Assembly (NCBI GenBank): GCA_019843655.1 | Contig: JACDQD010000105.1 | Span: 1,612,001-1,676,000 of the forward strand | Length of the DNA stretch: 64,000 nt | DNA from: Lethocerus indicus | Lineage: Eukaryota > Arthropoda > Insecta > Hemiptera > Belostomatidae | Direction: 5' to 3' | In this document: positions 1 to 11,310 of the stretch, in pieces | Layout of the letters: every line of letters begins with the position of its first letter | How positions within the stretch are numbered: the stretch's first letter is position 1 | Notes under the pieces: model-generated | What the model was told of the DNA's origin: nothing | What the model saw: the letters and a program-made list of their open reading frames with translations, nothing else | Database searches by the model: none | Position numbers and translations under genes: made by a program

Positions 1-7
1 GAAAGGT

Positions 8-82
<75 letters not shown>
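8..82. repeat. Compound (GT)n/(TA)n microsatellite
   Basis: A run of GT dinucleotides (about 8-34) passes directly into a run of TA dinucleotides (about 34-82). It opens the window. The reading frame across it is an artefact of the dinucleotide repeat. Confidence 0.97.
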
Positions 83-84
<2 letters not shown>

Positions 85-961
85 TATTGGATGAAATATA
101 TTAGTTTCTATATAGCTTGGCTTATATTAATTCCAGAAGGGAACTGGGGAGCAACGACACTTTCTTATTATATAGAGAAAATTAAATATTATAAATCACA
201 AGACATATATACCAAACACATAAATAGTAGCGGAAATATCTTTTAATTCTTAAGAAATCTAATCCTAAAGTTAATTGGACCCACAATCAATTATTTATAT
301 GATGTAGCTCCGCTGTGACGTTCTTGAGTTTAATTAGAATGTTAATTAATCATTGATTTATTGCAATTAACGATTTATTAATAATTGATAATGGTATTGC
401 AATCGAATGTGGTTTTATTTTTATTATAGTGAAGCAGTTGAATGATTAGAAAGAATTTAATACCATCTTCAAGTTGCAAATTAAAATTGATTAAACCGTA
501 ACTGCAGAGAGAGTTATAGATTATATATAATGAATTTTACGTTTTTTATTTATTATTCCTCTACTCCTTCAATTTTTTAGACAACAAAATTTTTAGTAAA
601 AATAATACAGTAATATTCCGCATTGTTCTTAATTGTTGTGTCGCTTATTACACAGCTTCGATGGTCTTTTGTGATATTTTTATTGAACGGTCTTCTATTG
701 TAAATAAACCATTAAATAGATTACTGCATAACGTTCCGTTTCATTTCCGACCTCACGTCAACGTGAGTTATACAGGGTGGGAATGAATGGTGCCGGGTTT
801 AGAAATGTAAGGCGAAACCCGCACAACATTCATATTGGACGTGGTCCCGCTCTGAATAGCCCGCATCAGCCATACGACTCCTCGAATTGGAATTTAGATT
901 CATACCCGGATATCCCTGCGGTGTAAATTGAGAAAAAACGTTACAACGTACTAACATCGTT
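83..961. other. AT-rich non-coding DNA, probably intronic
   Basis: I see no coding signal, RNA gene or repeat here. On the reading that the GPCR exon at 36.4-36.8 kb continues off the left edge, this is part of its long intron. Confidence 0.5.
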
Positions 962-1070
962 TAGAATACCCGTTTTGGGGTCTGTGAGGGGTTGGAATAC
1001 CGTAGATTTCGAGTGTTTCTTTCTCCCTCGTTGGTTTAGTCTTAGAAAAAGACCACGAAATCTACGGTAT
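962..1070 (-). mobile_element. Relic of Penelope-like element 3' tail
   Basis: Read on the + strand, 962-1050 resembles the reverse complement of 35,000-35,095: a GAATACC..GTTTT block, then GTCTG.GAGGGGTTGGAATA, then GTAGATTTCG.GTGTTTCT and a CTC-rich stretch ending in TTAGTCTT. A 15-bp inverted repeat (ATACCGTAGATTTCG at 998-1012, its complement at 1056-1070) suggests a second, inverted end fragment joined to it. The ribozyme-like core itself is missing. The small overlapping reading frames on both strands here come from this repeat. Confidence 0.6.
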
Positions 1071-3728
1071 AAACATCGTATTGTTAACGCGTTAAATGTT
1101 AAAAGCGTATCGGCCACGAACAACAGACAACCAGAACAGAAGTTATATTTTGCTTAACTAAAAAAAGGCGTGAATTCAATTAGTCGACTGAATTAATTGC
1201 TTCATTTTTTAGGGAGAGAGGCCGAGAAGCATTGGTTGTGTATCTCTTTCTGTAGGAAAAAATTGTTTTTTCTGGGTCACAAGGAAACGACATACAAATT
1301 AGCAAAATGACATGGCACGATGTTACAGCCTGAAGAATAATAATTTTCATTTTTTCGCCATAAATTAACATTACAATTATTAGCAATTTTTTTGTATTTC
1401 GAAAATACCTTTTATCGAAGGAATGCCGAGTTACAGAACGTCATTTCCCAGTTTCCTTTTCCTTTTAAAATATTTTACCAAGTATACGTTAATATTTTAT
1501 ATAATGCACTACCAAGTTTAATCCATTAACTTCTTAAAATGTTATCGATGTTAATCACTTTCTTATTATAATAATTAAATATCATTTTAACTTTTTTTAA
1601 AAACAGTATATGATATATCAATGATCCTAATCAAAAATGTGAACACGATTTTTTTCTCTTTATTTAAAGTAACTTCTTCGTTTGATTATATTTTCTGGAT
1701 CATCCCTTTTAATTAATCACTGTTTTGAATTTTGATTAATCATCGTTTCATCAAAGCCGTTAGTTAGGCCGGTGGCGCCAACATCTGGCGACCGAAAGTT
1801 AACAGTCTTCCATTACATAATGGCTGCGTGACAATACTCCATAATGCTTGACACATAAAACGGACGCTCAGTTTCCCGGGAAAAAAAAATTCCACACCCC
1901 CACAGAATGTGGAACATTTAATATTTATATCAGATAATAATAATATTTATAGATACAGGCGGAATTCCGCTCGGACTTAAATTTTTAACGAGCCTAATAA
2001 GAATTAATTTCATCCTTCAGTCAGAAATATTCATCCGCACTAATCCACTTTTTGTTTGCTATATAAATAAGTACAGAAAATACTGATGAAGTAAAACTAT
2101 ACTATGGAAAATACCTCTTCCATTATTCGCTTTGAATGTTAGTCGCATTAGATGTTTATTTAACTTTGAGTCATCTCTTTTGAAATACAATACAAATTGA
2201 AACATTGTGAATGTAATAATAATGAAGCTAATTATAGTTTTAATGATTAAATACAAATGTGAACTGTAATAGTGTTCCAAGCACTATTTATTTAAGCTTA
2301 TATGAATAATGATATGAAATATTTTAATTATTAAGACACATTTTTAAAATGATAACGGCGTTTAAAGAAAAGCTTAAAATATAGTTTAAAAATTACCAAT
2401 TAGAGAGAATAATATAAAATATAAAAATTGTACATAATTTACTTGCATCCAGCCAACTACACACAGATGTGAATTATTATTTAAGGATATTGTACAGAAT
2501 GTGTACAGAATAATTACATCGAACCATTTATGCCTGTTTAATAATTCAGTAACCGACTTCAAGAATTGAATCTACGATTATTCTATTATTGTAACATCTA
2601 AACGAGAGAGGCACGAGCCCGAATGCCGCTCGGGGTTGTTAGAGGGCAGTAAATTGCAGGGGGTTGTGGAATACGCTTGAAGTGCGGTCGACAACAGGCA
2701 CGGCCTACTCATCGTATGCCGTGGTCCAGAGATTTTGCGGGAAATATTCCCGAATTTACAAATTCCCCGAATTCCCACCGATTTCAATAACTTTTGTGGC
2801 TTGCATTGGCCCAAAAACAGAAACTGGTTTACTCGCATTAATTAATTAGTATTATTAAAATAATATAATAATATTTTGATTAGTATTAAAGTACGTTTAC
2901 GTGAAATACTTCCGAATAACGTGTAAGGTCATGATTTATTGTGTCACTTTGTCAGATGCCCAGTTGAAATTTCCGTGTATATCACTTGTAAAAATAAAAA
3001 GAAAGTAATTATAACGATTTTTATAATAGTGAAGCGCAGAATTGGAATCGAAAATTTGTTGCACGCACTTGTTGAACACATTGATAGAAAGGTTGCAAAA
3101 ACTTTAGCCCGCTTCGCAGAAACCAGCTAACGAATGGCATACCAGGAAGAGTAGAAATTTAAACGTCTTTTCCTAGTGAAAGGCTCATGGCTGGGTTTCC
3201 CCGTTCCTGGGCTTTGTCGCATTCCTCCCGTAGGTAACGTGAGCTTACCAACAGAGTGCCTGAATTCAAAGTCATTTTATTATTGAATCTGACAAATTAC
3301 TATTTCGTGAATACAAAGTGCGTAAATGTCCAACGAGTAGGGTTAACTAGAGTATTTAAAAATGGCTCGCAGTCTTTTCCATTACACCTGGCCGAACTTG
3401 ACCCCACCGGATTCAGATAAAGGCAGCCAAGCGCGGTGTGGACTTCCCGACCGCATGAATATTCTACCCTAATAACTTGCTGATAATTTGAAAGCAGTAG
3501 CTCTAGATTAACAGAGTAAAATTACTAACAAGTTTAAAGAATATTAGAAACTGAATAAAATATCTTTGTTAATTTCCACGGGGTGTATTTCTCAATAAAA
3601 AAGAGTATTAATTTTAAAATATACAAGGAAAAACTCCGATTTTTTATTCCTTGGTGAACTTGAACTGAAGTTTCTTTAATGAAACTTTGCTAGAAATATA
3701 AAGTTTTTTTATTGCCATCATAGAAGAA

Positions 3729-3771
<43 letters not shown>

Positions 3772-5904
3772 CGTGTGTGTATGCTATACCTGACGTATGT
3801 TTGATCGTAGGGTATAACAGTTCGGCTATTCACACCCAATCGTCAAAAATATTTTCTAATGTTGGTCCTTTTGTTGAAAAACCCTCAATTACTATAAACA
3901 GGGGACTAAATTATGCTGTAAATATTTAGACTGGGATTAGGAATGCCGGCTTCCCAATCGGACCGGACAACGAATAAATAATGTCGGAATCACTTGACAG
4001 AGTTTTATCTTCAGTGACGTCGGTGCGAATTCCAAGAAGCACTCGGTTAAATTAACAGTCGTGTGTTGAGCTGCTCCTCCGATCGCACATTACCTACCTG
4101 ACCCCGTTCATACCTTCAACAGCCTACTGTCACTAGCCATACACCGAACATAACTGTCGACTCAATGTTCTTTATTTGTTGCATTTTAGGCAGTGTCGTC
4201 AAAAAGGTTTTTTTATAACCTGTGGGCCGTGGAGTCGGAATGCTCAACTGACGAAATATATGTTCACACACTCCTACAAGGGGATAGTAACCTGTAACTT
4301 TCTAGGAAAACAAGTAGGCGTGTGGAGACGGAGTCGTGGCTCTATAACATTATTTCGGATTGATAACGCGTGTATCGTGTTTATTTACATTGACTGAGTA
4401 GTGGTTCGTAAGTCTGGGACGAGAATGACTCATGGATACAGAATGCATTTATGCGGTCTGATCTCTGGTTCTGGCCCGTCCAGGTCAGTATCTCTTTCTC
4501 TATCTTTCTCCCGCAAAAGATTGGGCACGCTTTTTCTAGTCACCACTTGTCAGTCATTGTTTACCAGTTGCGCAGCGGTGAAATATTATTTACATTTTTG
4601 AATTTCTGTATTAAGAGTGGAAATTGTAAGCACCGGAGGTACTTTTTTAGTCCTTTAATGTACTGGAGAATAATAGAGTAATTGTATTTGAATTTCTTAA
4701 TTTTAATTATATTATTTCTAACGCACGTTACAATTTAACTGTGCAGGATATAATATACAGTAATATAGTGCGTTATATATGTTAGAATAACTTGTATTCC
4801 ATTATTTAAGAATAATTATAGTGTGATTTCTTTGTTATTGCCGTTTGTGACGGCTTAATAATAAGTTATTTTATGATAATTTTTTAATGATTTTTGTAAT
4901 TTCCAGACTCGAAGATATGATCGAATGATGAAAGAAAAAATCCTCGGAGCAGTGGTATCCCATTAATAGGAATATTATAAATGACTCGTAATTTCATTGT
5001 TATTAAGTGTTGAAATATTCCTTAACCTTACGCGTTGGACAGGCCCACACTGCCGCCATCGTCCCATTGGCAGAGATTACAACTATGTAATTTTCTCTAT
5101 CGAAGATCAACATGAGACATAGGTCGATGCCGAAAGTGGGACGCATGAATATTCATGTTCAAATGTAACTGAGCCGGACATTATAGACTCCATGCGACCC
5201 TGAAGATAGGGTGGCCGCGCTCGCCCAACATCAGCGGCCACAACTTGGCACATAATTTATATTTGTTGTAATTTAATCCAAATTATTCTCGCATTGTGGC
5301 CTAAAGCAGTGTTATCTCTGTAGAGATGTTTCCTTCTTACTCTACCATCCAAAATATAATTGAATTAACTTCTTTAATATACAATTTATGACTATTTATA
5401 CAAATGGAATTACTGTTATAAGAATGTAATATAAACAAGAGAAGGAATTATGAGGAGATTACAAGAGAAGGCAATGCAATAAAGGTGGTAGAATTAAAAG
5501 ACAGTGACGGAGGAACCCAGCAAAGGAAACTAGTTTATCCTAATTGTCACGTAGTCCAATTACCATTCCATATAATACCAGAAGTGTTGGGGTTGTCGTT
5601 AATCCACTTAATATTAAATCCTAGACTAGGGCAGGTGGCACACTGAATTTCAATTGGCCTTATTTTATGAATATTAAACCCTTGTGCCCCAATTCCACTG
5701 CCGTTAAGAATTCTCAACGCAGCAGAATATCTTTAAAATGAATACAGGATTTATTTAGAATTTTCTGTATTTCTGATTAAGTTTTTTATAATACGTTTTA
5801 TAATAGCAAGAAAAAGTATTGTCTCGTCCTATTTATGCCACTATTAACGATATTACGTTCCTAATTACGTTTTCGCGTTTCCACGTCCAATTTTCACACA
5901 CTCC
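1071..5904. other. Non-coding DNA, probably intronic
   Basis: Only short open frames without recognisable domains occur. It contains one TA microsatellite (3731-3768). CpG dinucleotides are fairly frequent, unlike the gene-rich right part of the window. I see no other structure I can support. Confidence 0.5.
3731..3768. repeat. (TA)n microsatellite
   Basis: Uninterrupted TA repeat of roughly 16 units, followed by a short GTGTGTGT stretch. Confidence 0.95.
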
Positions 5905-6130
5905 TGGCCAGAATTTTTACACTCTCCTTTTAGGGGCAAGTGTAACTCACTTTTGTACACTTGTGGTGGGAATATGGGCAAATTCTGACGACATTTTTGA
6001 AAAATCGAAAATTTTCGATTTTCTAGCTCTCCTTTTAGGGGCAAGTGTAACTCACTTTTGTACACTTGTGGTGGGAATATGGGCAAATTCTGGCGACATT
6101 TTTGAAAAATCGATAATTTTCGATTTTTTA
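5905..6130. repeat. Family A satellite, block 1 (2 copies)
   Basis: Two copies of the 105-bp unit, recognisable by GTGTAACTCACTTTTG and the TCGAAAATTTTCGA palindrome. The left edge is blurred (first partial unit from about 5905). The right junction into family B is at GCTCTCGCCGCATTTTTAGG. Confidence 0.93.
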
Positions 6131-6865
6131 GCTCTCGCCGCATTTTTAGGCCATTTTTGCGTCTAAGAACGCCATTTTTGCGTCTAAAAACGCCATTTTT
6201 GGGCCTAAAAACTGCATTTCGGGGCCATTTTTGCGTCTAAAATCCCTATTTTTCGGCCTAGAAACCGCATTGCTGGGCCATTTTTGCGTCTAAAGACGCC
6301 ATTTTTGGGCCCAAAAACAGCATTTCTGGGCCATATTTGCGTTTAAACTCCCCATTCTTCGGCCTAAAAACCGCATTTCTGGGCCATTTTTGCGTTAAAA
6401 ACCGCATTTCTGGGCCATTTTTGCGTCTAAAAACGCCATTTTTGGGCCTAAAAACCGCATTTCTGGGACATTTTTGCGTCTAAAATCCCCACTTTTCGGC
6501 CTAGAAACCGCATTTTTCGGCCATTTTTGCGTCTAAAACGCCATTTTTGGGCCTAAAAATCACATTGCTGGGCCATTTTTGCGTCTAAAAACGCCATTTT
6601 TGGGCCTAAAAACCGCATTTCTTGGCCATTTTTGTGTCTAAAATTCCCATTTTTGGGCCTAAAAACCGCATTTTTGGGCCTAAAACCGCATTTTTGGGCC
6701 TAAAACCGCATTTTTGGGCCTAAAACCGCATTTTTGGGCCTAAAATCGCATTTCTGGGCCATTTTTGCGCCTAAAAACGCCATTTTTGGGCCTAAAAACC
6801 GCATTTCTGGGCCCTTTTTGTGTCTAAAATGCCCATTTTTGGCCTAAAACTGCATTTTTGTGAAA
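6131..6865. repeat. Family B satellite, block 1
   Basis: Degenerate tandem 20-21-bp cores (CATTTTTGGGCCTAAAAAC and CATTTTTGCGTCTAAAAAC types). A short internal run at about 6650-6740 repeats a single core with almost no change, which suggests a recent local expansion. Confidence 0.93.
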
Positions 6866-7515
6866 ATTTTCGATTTTTTAGCTCTCCTTCAGGGGCAAGT
6901 GTAACTCACTTTTGTACACTTGGTGGTTTGGAAATTCTGACATAAATCGAAAAATCGGCAAATTCTTGGCACTTGACGATTTTTGAAAAATCGATAATTT
7001 TCGATTTTTAGCTCTCCTTTCAGGGGCAAGTGTAACTCACTTTTGTACACTTGTGGTGGGAATATGGGCAAATTCTGGCGACATTTTTGAAAAATCGATA
7101 ATTTTCGATTTTTTAGCTCTCCTTTTAGGGGCAAGTGTAACTCACTTTTGTACACTTGTGGTGGGAATATGGGCAAATTCTGACGACATTTTTGAAAAAT
7201 CGATAAATTTTCGATTTTTAGCTCTCCTTTAGGGCAAGTGTAACTCACTTTTGTACACTTGTGGTGGGAATATGGGCAAATTCTGACGACATTTTGAAAA
7301 TCGAAAATTTCGATTTTTTAGCTCTCCTTTTAAAGTGTAACTCACTTTTGTACACTTGTGGTGTGAATAGGGGCCTGACGACATTTTTGAAAAATCGAAA
7401 ATTTTCGATTTTTTAGCTCTCCTTTTAGGGGCAAGTGTAACTCACTTTTGTACACTTGTGGTGGGAATATGGGCAAATTTTGACGACATTTTTGAAAACG
7501 AAAATTTTCGATTTT
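6866..7515. repeat. Family A satellite, block 2 (about 6 copies)
   Basis: About six copies, several truncated or shortened. The unit around 6900-6990 is rearranged, with TTGGTGGTTTGG replacing the usual GTGGTGGGAATATGGG. The last unit has the diagnostic variants CAAATTTTGACG and GAAAACGAAAA, shared exactly with the end of block 3. Confidence 0.93.
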
Positions 7516-8858
7516 TGTGTTTAAAACCGCATATTTGGGCCTAAAAACCACATTTCTTGGCCATTTTTACGTTTAAAAACCGCATTTTTAGGCCATTTTT
7601 GCATCTAAGAACGCCATTTTTGCGTCTAAAAACGCCATTTTTGGGCCTAAAACTGCATTGCTTGGCCATTTTTGCGTCTAAAACGCGATTTTTGTGTCTA
7701 AAACGCCATTTTTGGGCCTAAAAACCGCATTTCTGGGCCATTTTTGCGTCAAAAATTCCCATTTTTGGGCCTAAAAACCGCATTTGTTGTCCATTTTTGT
7801 GTCGAAAATCCCCATTTTCCCCCTCAATATCGCTTTTTTGTGTTATTTTTATGTGTAGGAACCGCATTTTTGGGCCTAAAAACCGCATTTCTTGTCCATT
7901 TTTGCGTCTAAAATCCCTATTTTTCGGCCTAGAAACCGCATTGCTGGGCCATTTTTGCGTCTAAAGACGCCATTTTTGGGCCCAAAAACAGCTTTTCTGG
8001 GTCATTTTTGCGTTTAAAATCCCCACTTTTCGGCCTAAAAACCGCATTTCTGGGCCATTTTTGCGTCTAAAATCCCCATTTTTCGGCCTAGTACCGCATT
8101 TTTAGGCCATTTTTGCGTCTAAAAACGCCATTTTTCGGCCTAAAAACCGCATTTTTGGGCCATTTTTGCGTCTAAGAACGCCATTTTTGCGCCTAAAACC
8201 GCATTTTTGGGCCTCAAAACTGCATTGCTGGGCCATTTTTGGGTCTAAAAACGCCATTTTTGGGCCTCAAAACCGCATTTCTGGGCCATTTTTGCGTCTA
8301 AAATCCCCATTTTTGGGCCTAACAACCGCATTTCTTGTCCATTTTTGTGTGGAAAATCCCCATTTTCCCCCTGAATATCGCTTTTTTGTGTTATTTTTAT
8401 GTGTAGGAACCGCATTTTTGGGCCTAGAAACCGCATTTTTGGGCTAATTTTTCGTCTAAAAGCCCTTTTTCGGGGCCTAAAAACAGCATTTTTTGGCTAT
8501 TTTTGCGTTTAAAAACCGCATTTTTCGGCCTAAAAACCGCATTTGTAGGCCATTTTTGCGTCTAAAACGCCATTTTTGGGCCTAAAAATCGCATTGCTTG
8601 GCCATTTTTGCGTCTAAAAACGCCATTTTTGGGCCTAAAAACCGCATTTCTGGGCCATTTTTGCGTCAAAAATTCCTATTTTTGGGCCTAAAAACCGCAT
8701 TTGTTGTCCATTTTTGTGTCGAAAATGCCCATTTTCCGCCTGAAAATCGCTTTTTTGTGTTATTTTTGTGTGTAAGAACCGCATTTTTGGGCCTAGAAAC
8801 CGCATTTTTGGGCTAATTTTTCGTCTAAAAACGCGATTTACGGGCCTAAAAACCGCAA
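7516..8858. repeat. Family B satellite, block 2
   Basis: The longest family B block. It contains a variant sub-block, CGCTTTTTTGTGTTATTTTT, at about 7825-7860, 8370-8400 and 8735-8770. Parts are near-identical to 6.2-6.35 kb and to 11.3-12.05 kb, which shows segmental duplication. Confidence 0.93.
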
Positions 8859-11310
8859 ATTTTCGATTTTTTAGCTCTCCTTTTAGGGGCAAGTGTAACT
8901 CACTTTTGTACACTTGTGGTGGGAATATGGGCAAATTCTGGCGACATTTTTGAAAAATCGATAATTTTCGATTTTTTAGCTCTCCTTTTAGGGGCAAGTG
9001 TAACTCACTTTTGTACACTTGTGGTGGGAATATGGGCAAATTCTGACGACATTTTTGAAAAATCGAAAATTTTCGATTTTTTAGCTCTCCTTTTAGGGGC
9101 AAGTGTAACTCACTTTTGTACACTTGTGGTGTGAATATGGGCAAATTCTGACATTTTTGAAAAATCGAAAATTTTCGATTTTTTAGCTCTCCTTTTAGGG
9201 GCAAGTGTAACTCACTTTTGTACACTTGTGGTGTGAATATGGGCAAATTCTGGCGACATTTTTGAAAAATCGAAAATTTTCGATTTTTTAGCTCTCCTTT
9301 TAGGGGCAAGTGTAACTCACTTTTGTACACTTGTGGTGTGAATATGGGCAAATTCTGGCGACATTTTTGAAAAATCGAAAATTTTCGATTTTTTAGCTCT
9401 CCTTTTAGGGGCAAGTGTAACTCACTTTTGTACACTTGTGGTGTGAATATGGGCAAATTCTGGCGACATTTTTGAAAAATCGAAAATTTTCGATTTTTAG
9501 CTCTCCTTTCAGGGGCAAGTGTAACTCACTTTTGTACACTTGTGGTGTGAATATGGGCAAATTCTGACGACATTTTTGAAAAATCGAAAATTTTCGATTT
9601 TTTAGCTCTCCTTTTAGGGGCAAGTGTAACTCACTTTTGTACACTTGTGGTTGAATATGGGCAAATTCTGACGACATTTTTGAAAAATCGAAAATTTTCG
9701 ATTTTTTAGCTCTCCTTTTAGGGGCAAGTGTAACTCACTTTTGTACACTTGTGGTGGAATATGGGCAAATTCTGACATTTTTGAAAAATCGAAAATTTTC
9801 GATTTTTTAGCTCTCCTTTTAGGGGCAAGTGTAACTCACTTTTGTACACTTGTGGTGGGAATATGGGCAAATTCTGACGACATTTTTGAAAAATCGAAAA
9901 TTTTCGATTTTTTAGCTCTCCTTTTAGGGGCAAGTGTAACTCACTTTTGTACACTTGTGGTGTGAATATGGGCAAATTCTGACGACATTTTTGAAAAATC
10001 GAAAATTTTCGATTTTTTAGCTCTCCTTTTAGGGGCAAGTGTAACTCACTTTTGTACACTTGTGGTTGAATATGGGCAAATTCTGACGACATTTTTGAAA
10101 AATCGAAAATTTTCGATTTTTTAGCTCTCCTTTTAGGGGCAAGTGTAACTCACTTTTGTACACTTGTGGTGTGAATATGGGCAAATTCTGACGACATTTT
10201 TGAAAAATCGATAATTTTCGATTTTTTAGCTCTCCTTTTAGGGGCAAGTGTAACTCACTTTTGTACACTTGTGGTGTGAATATGGGCAAATTCTGACGAC
10301 ATTTTTGAAAAATCGAAAATTTTCGATTTTTAGCTCTCCTTTTAGGGGCAAGTGTAACTCACTTTTGTACACTTGTGGTGTGAATATGGGCAAATTCTGA
10401 CGACATTTTTGAAAAATCGAAAATTTTCGATTTTTTAGCTCTCCTTTTAGGGGCAAGTGTAACTCACTTTTGTACACTTGTGGTTGAATATGGGCAAATT
10501 CTGACGACATTTTTGAAAAATCGAAAATTTTCGATTTTTTAGCTCTCCTTTTAGGGGCAAGTGTAACTCACTTTTGTACACTTGTGGTGGGAATATGGGC
10601 AAATTCTGGCGACATTTTTGAAAAATCGAAAATTTTCGATTTTTTTTGAAAAAATCCTAAAACTTTTGGCGACTTTTCGGATTTTTAGCTCTCCTTTTAG
10701 GGGCAAGTGTAACTCACTTTTGTACACTTGTGGTGTGAATATGGGCAAATTCTGACGACATTTTTGAAAAATCGAAATTTTCGATTTTTTAGCTCTCCTT
10801 TTAGGGGCAAGTGTAACTCACTTTTGTACACTTGTGGTGGGAATATGGGCAAATTCTGACGACATTTTTGAAAAATCGAAAATTTTCGATTTTTGAGCTC
10901 TCCTTTTAGGGGCAAGTGTAACTCACTTTTGTACACTTGTGGTGTGAATATGGGCAAATTCTGGCGACATTTTTGAAAAATCGAAAATTTTCGATTTTTT
11001 AGCTCTCCTTTTAGGGGCAAGTGTAACTCACTTTTGTACACTTGTGGTGGGAATATGGGCAAATTCTGACGACATTTTTGAAAAATCGAAAATTTTCGAT
11101 TTTTTAGCTCTCCTTTTAGGGGCAAGTGTAACTCACTTTTGTACACTTGTGGTGTGAATATGGGCAAATTCTGACGACATTTTTGAAAATCGAAAATTTT
11201 CGATTTTTTAGCTCTCCTTTTAGGGGCAAGTGTAACTCACTTTTGTACACTTGTGGTGGGAATATGGGCAAATTTTGACGACATTTTTGAAAACGAAAAT
11301 TTTCGATTTT
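8859..11310. repeat. Family A satellite, block 3 (about 23 copies)
   Basis: The most homogeneous part of the domain. Successive copies are spaced 105 bp apart (for example at 8890, 8995 and 9100), with occasional 3-bp losses and 1-2-bp changes in the GTGGTGGGAAT / GTGGTGTGAAT / GTGGTTGAAT segment. Each unit holds an 8-bp stem with an 11-nt loop (CAAGTGTA 8890-8897 with TACACTTG 8909-8916) and a perfect palindrome of up to 24 bp (for example 9058-9081). One unit near 10,640-10,680 carries a 40-50-bp inserted, diverged segment. Confidence 0.95.

Noticed and set aside
941..1157. Overlapping 60-codon frames on both strands as small genes.
   Set aside because: They coincide with the retroelement tail relic and its inverted repeat; the peptides show no domain.
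8166..8447. Open frames on both strands in family B (for example + 8166-8447, + 11666-11866, + 11985-12203) as genes.
   Set aside because: They are low-complexity translations of the 20-21-bp core and repeat at duplicated positions.
8635..9456. A 273-codon open frame (minus strand) of 35-residue repeats, with similar frames across 5.9-11.3 kb, as a secreted repeat protein.
   Set aside because: The unit is 105 bp and stop-free, so tandem copies are open by construction on both strands. Frames are broken by 1-2-bp indels between copies and run into family B without a natural end. No sign of selection on the peptide.
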